A stretch of 25,673 nt of DNA from PALSA-555 sp035468285 (GTDB lineage: Bacteria > Actinomycetota > Acidimicrobiia > IMCC26256 > PALSA-555): contig DATISY010000084.1 in the NCBI GenBank assembly GCA_035468285.1, positions 1 through 25,673 of the forward strand, read 5' to 3'. Both the position numbers and the translations under genes were made by a program. Below, piece after piece: positions 7,098 through 14,885 of this stretch. Positions within the stretch are counted from its first letter, which is position 1. Each line of letters opens with the position of its first letter. The notes beneath the pieces are model-generated. The model was given only the letters and a program-made list of their open reading frames with translations, did no database searches and was not told the DNA's origin.

Positions 7098-9863
7098 CTA
7101 CTGGGCTTGGAAGGAGTAGGTGCCGCCACCGACCCGGAGAACGACGTCGCCGTGGTCGGACCCGACGACCTGCACCCCGGCGACGTGGCTGAGCTGCTGG
7201 TGACCCTCGGTGACGTGCGCCGGGCTCGATGCGGCGAGACGGACCGTGGCGGTGGCATTCGCGGGAACGGTGAGGCGGAGCGACGAGCTCCCGGTGCCGT
7301 GACGCCAGCTGACGAGGATCGGCCCGCGGGGTGTGGGGACACGCCCGGACGCTGATGCCAACCCGCCCCGGGGCGGTGTCACGTCGAACGTCGCGTATCC
7401 CGGTCCGGTCGGGTCGATCCCGAGGACCGCTCGTCGGATCTCGACGACGACGTTCGAGCCCCAGCCGTGGGACATGCTGTCGCCGATGACGTCGGAGGGT
7501 TGCCACACCTCCCACGTGAATGTCGCGCCCTGGGCGAGGATGTTGGCCCATCCGGGTGTGGCGCGGTCGGTGAGACGGCGCACGACGTCGCGATCGCGGC
7601 CGGCGAGTCGCAGCGCGGCGAGGACCTCGGCCGAGGTGCGCGGCGGGTTGGTCATGCCGCGGGACGCGACGTAGGCCGCCACACGGTCGAGCCGGTTGGC
7701 CGGGACGACCTGGTAGAAGACGGCGGCGGTGTTCGAATCTTGAGCGGCTTGCCTGGTCGGTTGGCCGTTGGCGAAGAGCCCGTCGACGTAGATGCCGTCA
7801 GGACGGGTGAGGCGGGCGTTGATCGCGTTCGTGAGCGCGCCTTGGCGGTCGCGCTGTCGGGCGACCTCGTCGGCCGGCCGGTCGAGCGCGGCGGCGATGT
7901 CACCGGCGCGGCGGAAGACGTCGGTGCCGAGCACGTTGAGTCGCGTCACGACCGGGAACGCGTAATAGACGTTTGTGGCCGGGAGGCTAGTGACGAGCCC
8001 GGTCGAGGGTGCGATCGCGTTCTGCACGTAGTCGGCGACGTTCGCGATGGTCGGGTACACGGCCTCGAGGAGGGTGCGGTCCCCGGTGGCGAGCCAGTAC
8101 TGCCAGACCCATTCGGGGTAGATCTCGGTGAACTCGTTGATGTCCTGGGCGCCGAGGCCGGTCGGGTAGATCTTGTTGATCCGCCCTTGGGGCCAGTAGC
8201 GGGCCTGTGACTGCGCGTACTCGAGGAGGGACTTCCGGGTGAGGTTCTGCTCGCCGAAGGCGGTCATCGCGGTCTGCGATTCGTTGAACCCGTCCCAGAG
8301 CCACGGACCCTTCTCGCGGGTCGGTGTGTCGATGTACTGCTCCTGGGCCGTGAACAGCGCGGAGTGCACGCCGAGCTGGAACACGGCGTTGACCGTCGGG
8401 TCCGAGGACGAAAGGGTTCCCGGTGCCATGTCGGGCAGCGCGGTATGCCGGGTGAGCGCGACGACGTCGGATGGATGGAGTGTCTCGCCCGGCCGGTCGA
8501 TCTGGAGGTAGCGGAACCCGAGGTAGTCGAAGGGGTGGAACGTCTCGCGCCCGCCGCGTTGCACGTACGAGTAGCTCAGGTCGGTGTGCTGGTTGCCGTG
8601 GGTGGTGGACACCTGCCCGGCGGGACCGGACGACGGGTGGGCGTCCAGGAGGTAGCCGGCGTGCATCGTGACCCGGTGTCCACCCGTGCCGTGGTGGAAC
8701 GTGACGGTCGGGACTGCGGCGTACACCTTCCCGAAGTCAGCGACGACGGAGCCGTTGGCGAGGCGGGTCAGGGACACTGCCCGGACGGGGGCCTCGACGA
8801 TCCGGGTCCGCACCGGAACGAGGTGGGTCCAGGGGGCGACCCCGGCCGGGCCGAGCACCGTGGCGCCAGCCCACGTCCGGTCGTCGAAGCCGGGCTGGTC
8901 CCACGCGCCGGGCGGGTGCGCGCCGGTGATGTTCTCGGTGAAGTCGACCTGGTCGCCTTCCAGGTCACGTTGGGTTCCCGGGAGCCAGGGGGCCTTGGTC
9001 ACGCGCCACGAGCCGTCGGTGACGATGAGCTCGCTGCTCCCGTCCTGGTGGAGCACGGAGAGCTGCGCGATGACGCCCGGGCTGCCCGCCGGATGCGCCT
9101 TCGTGGCTCCCTGCCAGTTGTAGAGCAGCGCGACGGCGTTGGCGCGCCCGGCTCGGAGGGCACTCGTCGCGTCGAGCGTCTCGTAGTACTGGGTGTCGGG
9201 GAAGCTGTAGGCCTGGCCTTTGCCGACGCGGACGCCGTTGATCGACAGCTCGTACTGCTGATCGGCGGAGACGTACGCGCGAGCCCGCACGATCGGTGAC
9301 GTGCCGAGGGTGAACTCCTTGCGGGCCCACGTGTACTGGTCGGCGTCGGTGGACGGCCGCTGGATCCACTGGGCGCGCCAATCCTGGTCCGTGAGACCGG
9401 TCTCGAACGACGCCGGCGGCGCCGTCGGGCCCGGTCCGTCCTGGGCGCTCCAGGTCTGGACGGTCCACTGGTAGGCCGCGTCCGGCGCGAGGGGCGGTCC
9501 GGTGTACGGCACGGCGGACTGGTCGGGGGACGCGACGATGCCGCTGTCCCAGAGAGGCGTCGCCGCGCCGGGACCTGTCACGGCGGGCCGGGTGACGAGG
9601 ATCCGGTACGCGCGTTGGGTGGCGCCGCGCCGGGGGTCGTTGACCTGCCAGCTGAACTGGACGTCGTCGACGCCGATACCGATCGGCGCGCTCAGCCCGT
9701 CGACTCGCAGCGCGCGCGGTGCGGCGAGCGACGCGGGGGTCGGGGGCGGTGCGGTCGGGGCCGCCCGCGCGACGCCGCTCGGGATGACGATCGCCAAGGT
9801 CGCGACGAGCAGTCCCGCGTTCCGGGCCCGCCGCGACGCAACGCCCCGGCTCCGAGCAGCCAC
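7098..9863 (-). CDS. Secreted alpha-L-rhamnosidase (GH78)
   Basis: A 921-residue glycoside hydrolase with an arginine-rich n-region and hydrophobic core (17-28) ending in VARA-A, so a signal peptide cleaved near residue 34-35. It shows the GH78 multi-domain order: N-terminal beta-sandwich (PRALRVDGL, then VQFSWQVND), Bac_rhamnosid_N region (ARAYVSADQQYELSINGVRVG), then the (alpha/alpha)6 catalytic barrel. The barrel includes TREKGPWLWDGFNESQ around 510-525 and WEVWQPSD followed by SMSHGWGSN around 780-803. It should release terminal alpha-L-rhamnose from glycosides or polysaccharides outside the cell. It stands alone, with no sugar transporter or rhamnose catabolic genes nearby. The GTG start sits 6 nt after TAGTGT with no Shine-Dalgarno. 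Confidence 0.92.
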   Translation of the reverse strand: MAARSRGVASRRARNAGLLVATLAIVIPSGVARAAPTAPPPTPASLAAPRALRVDGLSAPIGIGVDDVQFSWQVNDPRRGATQRAYRILVTRPAVTGPGAATPLWDSGIVASPDQSAVPYTGPPLAPDAAYQWTVQTWSAQDGPGPTAPPASFETGLTDQDWRAQWIQRPSTDADQYTWARKEFTLGTSPIVRARAYVSADQQYELSINGVRVGKGQAYSFPDTQYYETLDATSALRAGRANAVALLYNWQGATKAHPAGSPGVIAQLSVLHQDGSSELIVTDGSWRVTKAPWLPGTQRDLEGDQVDFTENITGAHPPGAWDQPGFDDRTWAGATVLGPAGVAPWTHLVPVRTRIVEAPVRAVSLTRLANGSVVADFGKVYAAVPTVTFHHGTGGHRVTMHAGYLLDAHPSSGPAGQVSTTHGNQHTDLSYSYVQRGGRETFHPFDYLGFRYLQIDRPGETLHPSDVVALTRHTALPDMAPGTLSSSDPTVNAVFQLGVHSALFTAQEQYIDTPTREKGPWLWDGFNESQTAMTAFGEQNLTRKSLLEYAQSQARYWPQGRINKIYPTGLGAQDINEFTEIYPEWVWQYWLATGDRTLLEAVYPTIANVADYVQNAIAPSTGLVTSLPATNVYYAFPVVTRLNVLGTDVFRRAGDIAAALDRPADEVARQRDRQGALTNAINARLTRPDGIYVDGLFANGQPTRQAAQDSNTAAVFYQVVPANRLDRVAAYVASRGMTNPPRTSAEVLAALRLAGRDRDVVRRLTDRATPGWANILAQGATFTWEVWQPSDVIGDSMSHGWGSNVVVEIRRAVLGIDPTGPGYATFDVTPPRGGLASASGRVPTPRGPILVSWRHGTGSSSLRLTVPANATATVRLAASSPAHVTEGHQQLSHVAGVQVVGSDHGDVVLRVGGGTYSFQAQ

Positions 9864-9869
9864 GCAGCG

Positions 9870-9875
9870 ACACTA
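9870..9875 (-). promoter_or_regulatory. -10 hexamer TAGTGT before rhamnosidase
   Basis: TAGTGT ends 6 nt before the GTG at 9863. This predicts a leaderless mRNA starting at or within a base of the initiation codon. The rest of the 82-bp gap shows nothing else. Confidence 0.5.
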
Positions 9876-9945
9876 GGCGCAAACCCTGCTACCCGCGATG
9901 GGTCGTCACCGGAAGGGCGCACACCGGTCGGCGTCGTGCGGCCGC

Positions 9946-11007
9946 TCAGAGATGGATCGTTTCGCCCCGACCGTTTGCCGACGCGCGGATGGCATCGAGC
10001 ACACGCGTGGTCGCGACCCCGTCGACGAAGGTGGCGACGGGAACGGCCGGTTCGAACGGTCGGGCTTCGACGCCGGCGCGCAGCACCTCGCACAGACGTG
10101 TGAACGGGCCGAGCTCGAGGTGCGTGAACTGATGACGCGGATCGTCGCTCGCCGGAGGCGGAGCGGGCAGCGCGAGATCGGGCGGGATGGTGAGCGGCCG
10201 CGTCCCATCGGCGTCGGCGATCCACGCGTCGGTCCCGTCGATCCAGGCGGTCGCCCGCGACCCGGCGACTCGCGTCAGGCCCGCCAGGGGCCCCCAGGCC
10301 GCGGCGGTCTGCTGGATCACGCCGTCCGCGCCGTTGGCGAGCCGGAACCGTGTCGTGAACGAATCCTCGGCTGCGCTCTCCCGGGCCGACACCACGCCGA
10401 GGCGGGCGCTCACCTCGGCGAACTCGCCACCCCAGACCCGGACTTGATCGACGACGTGCGAGCCCGAGGCCCCGAGCCAGCCCCCGCCCGCCTCGGGGTC
10501 GAACCACCACGGGGGCGTCCGGGTCTCAGGGTCCGCGACGAGGGGTACGAACTGGACGAGGGAGAGGAAGCGCAGCTCACCGAGCATCCCGCCGGCGATG
10601 GCGCGCCCGATCACCGCCCGTTCGGGCGCGAACCGGAACTCGTGGCCGACGAGATGGGTGACGCCCGCCGCGGCCGCGGCGTCCAGCATGGCGACAGCCT
10701 CGGCGGTGTCACGTGCGAAGGGCTTCTCGCACAGGAGGTGCTTCCCCGCCTGGGCGGCGGCGACCACCACCGGGGCGTGCATCGCCGGTGGTGTGGCCAC
10801 GGTGACAGCGGTGATGTCGTCACGGTCGAGGACGGCGGGCAGGTCGGCGCTGCTCACCGGGATGTCGAGCCGCTCGGCGCGCCGGCGTGTGCGGTCGGCG
10901 TCGCGCCCGACGAGCGCGACCACGTCGAACCCGGCAGCCCGCAGCGCGGGGACGTGCACCCGCGCGCCGAACCCGGTCCCGACGACGGCGGCGCCGGGCC
11001 CGCTCAG
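9946..11007 (-). CDS. Gfo/Idh/MocA-family oxidoreductase with CTG start
   Basis: An NAD(P)-dependent oxidoreductase of 353 residues. The Rossmann motif AVVGTGFGARVH (residues 7-18) holds GxGxxG, and the family's CEKP motif is at 93-96. The family oxidises or reduces sugars, inositols and related polyols. The first ATG/GTG in frame (GTG at 10959) would delete the GxGxxG loop. The CTG at 11007 restores it; it overlaps the preceding stop as CTGA and has AGGAGG at 11017-11012, 4 nt upstream. No in-frame ATG, GTG or TTG is seen close upstream. I therefore annotate CTG as the start. It is the last gene of the selenoprotein operon, directly after a second dehydrogenase. Confidence 0.88.
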   Translation of the reverse strand: MSGPGAAVVGTGFGARVHVPALRAAGFDVVALVGRDADRTRRRAERLDIPVSSADLPAVLDRDDITAVTVATPPAMHAPVVVAAAQAGKHLLCEKPFARDTAEAVAMLDAAAAAGVTHLVGHEFRFAPERAVIGRAIAGGMLGELRFLSLVQFVPLVADPETRTPPWWFDPEAGGGWLGASGSHVVDQVRVWGGEFAEVSARLGVVSARESAAEDSFTTRFRLANGADGVIQQTAAAWGPLAGLTRVAGSRATAWIDGTDAWIADADGTRPLTIPPDLALPAPPPASDDPRHQFTHLELGPFTRLCEVLRAGVEARPFEPAVPVATFVDGVATTRVLDAIRASANGRGETIHL

Positions 11008-11936
11008 TAGCCCTCCTCGGCGTCCACGACGCCGAGCAGGGGCTCGCCGGCGACGTAGCGGCGCAGGTTCTCGGCGAACGACGCGAGCATGCGGTCGAAC
11101 GCGCGGGGCGAGACCCAGGAGACGTGCGCGCTCAGCTTCACCTTCGGGTGCGTGTACATCCAGTGCTCGGCGGGGAGCGGCTCAGGATCGACCGTGTCCA
11201 GGGTCGCTCGCGCCACGCGGCCGTCGTCGAGGGCTCGGCGGAGCGCGTCGGGGTCCACGAGGCTCCCCCGGGCGATGTTGACCAGGTGCAGGCCGGGGCG
11301 CACGGCAGCGAACGCGGCGTCGTCGAGGAGGCCGACGGTCGCCGGGGTGGCCGGAGCGGCGAGGACGAGGTGGTCGGCGCGCCCGAGCAGGTCAGCGAGG
11401 TCCGGGACCACCTCGACGCCCGGGACGGGTGGTTGGCCGGGACGGCGACGGACGGCGAGCACCCGAGCGTCGAAGGCCTGGACCCGCTGCGCGACGGCGG
11501 TGCCGATCCCCCCGAGGCCGACCAGCCCGACGGTCTTGCCGGCGAACTCGTCCAGATCACCGACGTTCCAGTGTTCGGGCGGGCTGGCGAGCCAGGTGTC
11601 GGGGAGGCGCTTCTCGAAGGCGAGGATCGCGGCGAGGACGAACTCGGCGATGGGAATGGCGCTGACACCTCGGGCGCAGGTGACGACGCGGCCGTCCAGC
11701 AGGGTGCGGGGCCACGCGTCGACGCCCGTGCCGGGCAGGTGCATCCATCGGACCCCGAGGTCGTCGAGGCGCTCGAACACCGGATGGCCGCGGGACCAGG
11801 CGGCGAACAGCACTTCGCCGTGCAAGTCGTCGGGGATGACGTCGTGGGGGACGGCGATGACCTCGGCGTCGGGCACGACGGCACGCGCTGCCGCGGCGGC
11901 TTGCTCGCCGAGCATGTTGAGGACGCGCAACGGCAC
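11004..11936 (-). CDS. D-isomer-specific 2-hydroxyacid dehydrogenase
   Basis: A 310-residue NAD-dependent D-2-hydroxyacid dehydrogenase. The nucleotide-binding motif GLGGIG is at 140-145, and the catalytic triad is intact: Arg223 (NIARGSLVD), Glu252 (DTVDPEPLP) and His271 (LSAHVSW). It interconverts a 2-keto acid and a D-2-hydroxy acid. The N-terminal half is shorter than in phosphoglycerate dehydrogenase, and no ACT domain is present. The GTG start lies one base after the stop of the preceding gene (TGA-C-GTG); longer frames to 12434 run through that gene and are not homologous. Its 3' end overlaps the CTG start of the next gene. Confidence 0.92.
   Translation of the reverse strand: MPLRVLNMLGEQAAAAARAVVPDAEVIAVPHDVIPDDLHGEVLFAAWSRGHPVFERLDDLGVRWMHLPGTGVDAWPRTLLDGRVVTCARGVSAIPIAEFVLAAILAFEKRLPDTWLASPPEHWNVGDLDEFAGKTVGLVGLGGIGTAVAQRVQAFDARVLAVRRRPGQPPVPGVEVVPDLADLLGRADHLVLAAPATPATVGLLDDAAFAAVRPGLHLVNIARGSLVDPDALRRALDDGRVARATLDTVDPEPLPAEHWMYTHPKVKLSAHVSWVSPRAFDRMLASFAENLRRYVAGEPLLGVVDAEEGY
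11012..11017 (-). promoter_or_regulatory. AGGAGG ribosome binding site deciding the CTG start
   Basis: A perfect Shine-Dalgarno core inside the last codons of the D-2-hydroxyacid dehydrogenase gene, 4 nt before the CTG at 11007. It is among the strongest ribosome sites in the window and has no other start codon at suitable spacing. Confidence 0.75.
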
Positions 11937-11937
11937 G

Positions 11938-13029
11938 TCAGAAGGGCCGGGTGACGGCCCGGGTCGGCCCGAAGCTGTGCAGGGCCATCGCGTGGAGGTT
12001 CCCGAGGCCGCCGCAGACCATGACGAGCATGTGGTCGGGGGCTTCGACGAGGTGCACGAGGCCACGGTCGTCGACGCGCCCGTTCTCGTGCGCCTTCGCC
12101 TGGTGTGGTGCCGGCCACCAGCTGACGGGCAGGGCCGCGTCGGCGTGGAGGCGCTCCTGGACGTCTTCGATCTTGGGGTACGCGGCGGCGATGAGGTCCG
12201 CCCAGGGCGGGGCGAGGCAGACGACGATCTCGGCGCCGTGGTGCGCGCCGATGAACGCGTTCGTGCCGGGGAACGCGAGGGACTTGCCGACGAGCTCGAG
12301 GAGGTCGACACCGTTGTCGGCGACGATGTCAGCGACGTCGACGGTCCCGGTGCAGCCATGGACTGTGACCGCGTCGCCGAGGACGCCGCGCCGCTCGGCG
12401 AGCGGGGCCCACGGCGAGCGTTCCTCCCACTCACCGACCACGATCCCGCTCACGCGGCCGGGGGAACCGAACACGCTCTTGGACGACACGCCGACGACCT
12501 GACCGCCGACGTTGCGCATCAGGAGACGGGTGGCGCGACCGATCGCGGGTCCGGGACCGGCGGCGCCACCGAAGCAGCCCACGTCATAGGGGATCCCGAG
12601 CGGATCTCGGCTCGGGCCGTTGACGAAGAGGCCCGGGACGACGCACGAGGTCGTGGTGTTGAGGGCGAAGAGGTTGAAGCTGGGGTCGGTCATCGCCTCG
12701 ACGGCGGAGCAGAGCAGGGGCATGGCCTCGGGCGCGGCGCCCGCCATCACGGCGTTGATCGCCACCTTTTCGACGGTGGCCCGCCCGTTTCGTGGGGGAA
12801 GGTCGCAGAGATGCTCGTCGGGGAACCGCCCGGAGGCGGCGACGGCGGCCCGAACCCGTTCCTCGGTCGGGGGGATGAGGGGGAGGCCGTCACCCCATCC
12901 GGCGTCGGTGGCCAGCTTGGTGAACGCCGCCGGATCGTCGTCGACCTCGAGGCGGGCGCTGGCAAGCCAGTCGATCGTGCACCCGTCGGGCCCGCAGTCG
13001 ACGCGCGACGCGATGTCGCTCTCGATCAC
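11938..13029 (-). CDS. Conserved partner of the UGSC selenoprotein, unknown function
   Basis: A 363-residue soluble protein of a family that I recall only as uncharacterised and found beside UGSC proteins. Recognisable blocks are GWGDGLPLIPPTEERV, VEKVAINAVMAGAAPEAMP, NTTTSCVVPGLFVNGP, an IGRATRLLMRNVGG stretch and a C-terminal VMVCGGLGNLHAMALHSFG. It has conserved-looking Cys residues near residues 120-210 but no recognised cofactor motif. The GTG start at 13029 is supported because it overlaps, as GTGA, the stop of a 10-codon cistron that itself begins inside the selenoprotein stop. An enzymatic role together with the selenoprotein is likely but unproven. Confidence 0.85.
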   Translation of the reverse strand: MIESDIASRVDCGPDGCTIDWLASARLEVDDDPAAFTKLATDAGWGDGLPLIPPTEERVRAAVAASGRFPDEHLCDLPPRNGRATVEKVAINAVMAGAAPEAMPLLCSAVEAMTDPSFNLFALNTTTSCVVPGLFVNGPSRDPLGIPYDVGCFGGAAGPGPAIGRATRLLMRNVGGQVVGVSSKSVFGSPGRVSGIVVGEWEERSPWAPLAERRGVLGDAVTVHGCTGTVDVADIVADNGVDLLELVGKSLAFPGTNAFIGAHHGAEIVVCLAPPWADLIAAAYPKIEDVQERLHADAALPVSWWPAPHQAKAHENGRVDDRGLVHLVEAPDHMLVMVCGGLGNLHAMALHSFGPTRAVTRPF

Positions 13030-13058
13030 CGCGCCGACCCGGGACTGGTCTCGGTCAT
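13026..13058 (-). CDS. 10-aa bridging minicistron (MTETSPGSAR)
   Basis: The ATG overlaps the selenoprotein stop (ATGA), and its TGA overlaps the GTG of the partner gene (GTGA). It may exist only to carry ribosomes by termination–reinitiation from one gene to the next. The same geometry is seen at 25121-25144. Confidence 0.35.
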   Translation of the reverse strand: MTETSPGSAR

Positions 13059-13591
13059 GACGCGCCGATGGTCTCGAGCAGCGCGGGCCAGTGCTGACGG
13101 GCGATGGCCCGCACGTCGGCTTCGGCCCGTGACTCGAGCGGGTACGGGAGCACATGGACGCGCAGTCCCGCCCGCCCCGCGTTCGCGGCCATGGTGTGAG
13201 CGAGGGATTCGAACTCTGCGGTTACGACGACGACCGCCGTCTTGTCCTCGAGCGCGGCCGCGACGGTGTCGTGAACGCTCCACGAGGTGCAGGAGCCTCA
13301 GTTGCCGAGCCCGACGATCGCGATGTCGACGTCGGCGGCGAATGCGTCGAGCTCCCGGAAGGTGCGCTCACCCTCATCCCCGATGCGGTTCCCAGCGCTC
13401 CAGACCCGCACGGTGGCGCCGGCCGCGTCGAGGGACTGCTTCCACTCGTCGAGCACCCACTCCCACGACTGCCACGTCTCGTCGGTGCGGAGGCCGACGA
13501 CGCGACCCGTGAGGGACCCAGCGTCCGGCCCCGGGTCGGGGGTGAGCGCCGGTGGTGTCGCGGTCGGATCGAGGATCGTGATGCGGGCCAT
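13055..13591 (-). CDS. UGSC-family selenoprotein (in-frame UGA = Sec98)
   Basis: A 178-residue protein read through an in-frame TGA at 13300-13298. Residues 1-97 start MARITILDPT and end VDIAIVGLGN; the TGA then heads U-G-S-C-TSWSVHD, and the frame stays open 80 more codons to the stop at 13055. Both sides read as one alpha/beta fold: strand IAIVGLGN, helix SWSVHDTVAALED, strand TAVVVVTAEF. The U-G-S-C motif defines a known family of Sec/Cys proteins of unknown function, presumably redox-active through the Sec and Cys pair (U98, C101). Initiation is at an ATG with GAGAGG 4 nt upstream. Conventional gene calling would give a truncated 97-codon product and lose the C-terminal half. It heads a four-gene operon. 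Expression requires SelA, SelB, SelD and tRNA-Sec, none of which is in this window. Confidence 0.92.
13269..13285 (-). promoter_or_regulatory. Candidate bacterial SECIS hairpin
   Basis: Just downstream of the UGA, TCGTG (13285-13281) pairs perfectly with CACGA (13273-13269) around a 7-nt loop that begins with G (GAGCGTT). The loop starts 17 nt after the UGA, within the spacing expected for bacterial SECIS elements. An alternative fold pairs GCTCC (13296-13292) with GGAGC (13281-13277). Only SelB-binding tests would decide. Confidence 0.55.
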
Positions 13592-13633
13592 CGCACCTCT
13601 CTTCTGGTCGTCTACTGCTCGGTAGGCAGCCCG

Positions 13634-13639
13634 ATCGTA
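13634..13639 (-). promoter_or_regulatory. Putative -10 (TACGAT) of the selenoprotein operon
   Basis: TACGAT precedes a leader of about 35 nt carrying the GAGAGG ribosome site. The -35 is weak. The perfect palindrome ACCGGCCGGT (13643-13652) fills the would-be spacer and is a candidate operator. Confidence 0.35.
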
Positions 13640-13725
13640 CTGACCGGCCGGTGGGCCCTCGACCGCTCGGTCCGTCCCGGGTCTGCGGTGTAGACACACG
13701 GGCGGCAGCACTCAAGGGACGCGAC

Positions 13726-13821
13726 ATGACAGCAGCGGTCTCGTCGGGCCCCGCCCGGGCCGGCCTTCACGGCACGGTGGGGCACCTTCGCGGCCGGTGG
13801 GACGGGGTCGGGGTGCGGTGA
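13726..13821 (+). CDS. 31-aa ORF coupled to the phosphotransferase gene
   Basis: An ATG with an AAGGGA Shine-Dalgarno 6 nt upstream opens a 31-codon frame. Its TGA overlaps the GTG start of the phosphotransferase gene by 4 bp (GTGA). The peptide has no recognisable domain. It could be a leader that sets translation of the next gene, or a fortuitous frame. Confidence 0.4.
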   Translation: MTAAVSSGPARAGLHGTVGHLRGRWDGVGVR

Positions 13822-14885
13822 GCGCGTCTCGTGTGCCGCTCGACGTCGCTGACGTCACCCCGAGCTGGCTGTCCGCGGTCCTGGACGTCCCGGTGCGCGA
13901 TGTCGCGGTGGTGGACCGGCACTCCGGCACCACGGGCCGGGCCCGGATCTCGCTCACCTACGGTCGGGGGGCCCCGGAGCGTCCGACGGCGATGTTCGTG
14001 AAGCTGGCCCCGTTCGACGAGCGGCAGCGACGGTTCGTCGACGCCGTCGGCCTGGGGGTCGCCGAGGCCCGCTTCTACCGTGACGTCGCCGCGACGCTGA
14101 CGGTGCGCGTCCCGCACGTGTGGCACGCCGCGGTCGAGGACGATCGGTATGTGATGGTGCTCGAAGATCTGGTCGCCAGCGGCTGCCGGTTCCCCAATCC
14201 TGAGGACGACGACATCGCCAACGTCACGGGACGCCTGGTCGACGAGCTCGCCCGGCTGCACGCGACGTTCTGGGGATCACCAGCGCTCGAGGACGGACCG
14301 TTGGCGTTCATCGGGGACGGTGGGCGGCTGCAGTTCGGGGCGGGCGGCCCGTTCATCGCGCGCGCCGTGTCTCGGTTCGCGGCGGAGATGCCTCCGGTGT
14401 TCAGCCGCCTCGGCGCGCTGTACGTCGACAGCGCGCCCCAGGTCGCAGCGCTCTGGGCGGCGGTCCCCGCGACGTTGGCGCACGGGGACCCGCACCTCGG
14501 GAACCTCTTCGTCGACGGTGAGCGTCCCGGGTTCTTCGACTGGGGGATGGTCATGCCCCGGGCTGGGATGTGGGACGTGGCGTACGTCCTGTGCGGGTCG
14601 GTGCCGACCGCGGTGCGCCGGGCCCACGAGGCGGAGTGGATCCGCCGCTACCGCGACGGCCTCGCACGCCAGGGTGTCGTGCTCGACGAGGCCGCCGCCT
14701 GGGACCAGTATCGGCTCTTCTCGATCTACGCCTGGGTGTCGTCGACGTCGACCGCGGGGGTCGGGGACCGCTGGCAGACCGAGGCGGTCGGGCGGGGCGG
14801 GATGGCGCGCGCGACCGCCGCGGTCGAGGACCTGGACGCGGTCGCGTATCTCGAGGCGTGCCTGGCGGGGACGGTCAGCTCATGA
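13818..14885 (+). CDS. Phosphotransferase (APH / ecdysteroid-kinase-like fold)
   Basis: A 355-residue protein-kinase-like small-molecule kinase. It shows the ATP-anchoring Lys62 in MFVKL, hinge-region VMVLEDL, the Brenner catalytic motif HGDPHLGN (222-229) and the metal-binding DWG (241-243), followed by MWDVAYVLCGS. The family phosphorylates aminoglycosides, choline, sugars or, in actinobacterial catabolic clusters, unknown hydroxylated compounds. No resistance context is seen. The GTG at 13818 is chosen over a GTG at 13797 because the family N-terminus begins there and it overlaps the stop of a small upstream ORF. The 3' end overlaps the convergent isomerase-like gene by 11 bp. Confidence 0.88.
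   Translation: MSASRVPLDVADVTPSWLSAVLDVPVRDVAVVDRHSGTTGRARISLTYGRGAPERPTAMFVKLAPFDERQRRFVDAVGLGVAEARFYRDVAATLTVRVPHVWHAAVEDDRYVMVLEDLVASGCRFPNPEDDDIANVTGRLVDELARLHATFWGSPALEDGPLAFIGDGGRLQFGAGGPFIARAVSRFAAEMPPVFSRLGALYVDSAPQVAALWAAVPATLAHGDPHLGNLFVDGERPGFFDWGMVMPRAGMWDVAYVLCGSVPTAVRRAHEAEWIRRYRDGLARQGVVLDEAAAWDQYRLFSIYAWVSSTSTAGVGDRWQTEAVGRGGMARATAAVEDLDAVAYLEACLAGTVSS

Noticed and set aside
11937..12434. N-terminal extension of the D-2-hydroxyacid dehydrogenase to 12434
   Set aside because: It overlaps the conserved partner gene in another frame and has no homology-like sequence; GTG 11936 directly follows the upstream stop.
11089..13512. Very long plus-strand open frame (about 807 codons) opposite the selenoprotein operon
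   Set aside because: Low-complexity Arg/Ser/Ala composition with no domain; it is a mirror of the real minus-strand genes, as is usual in GC-rich DNA.
13298..13711. A short stand-alone gene ending at 13298 (97 codons from 13591)
   Set aside because: The frame continues with the diagnostic G-S-C and a well-formed C-terminal half, so the TGA is best read as selenocysteine, not as the end of the gene or a disabling mutation.
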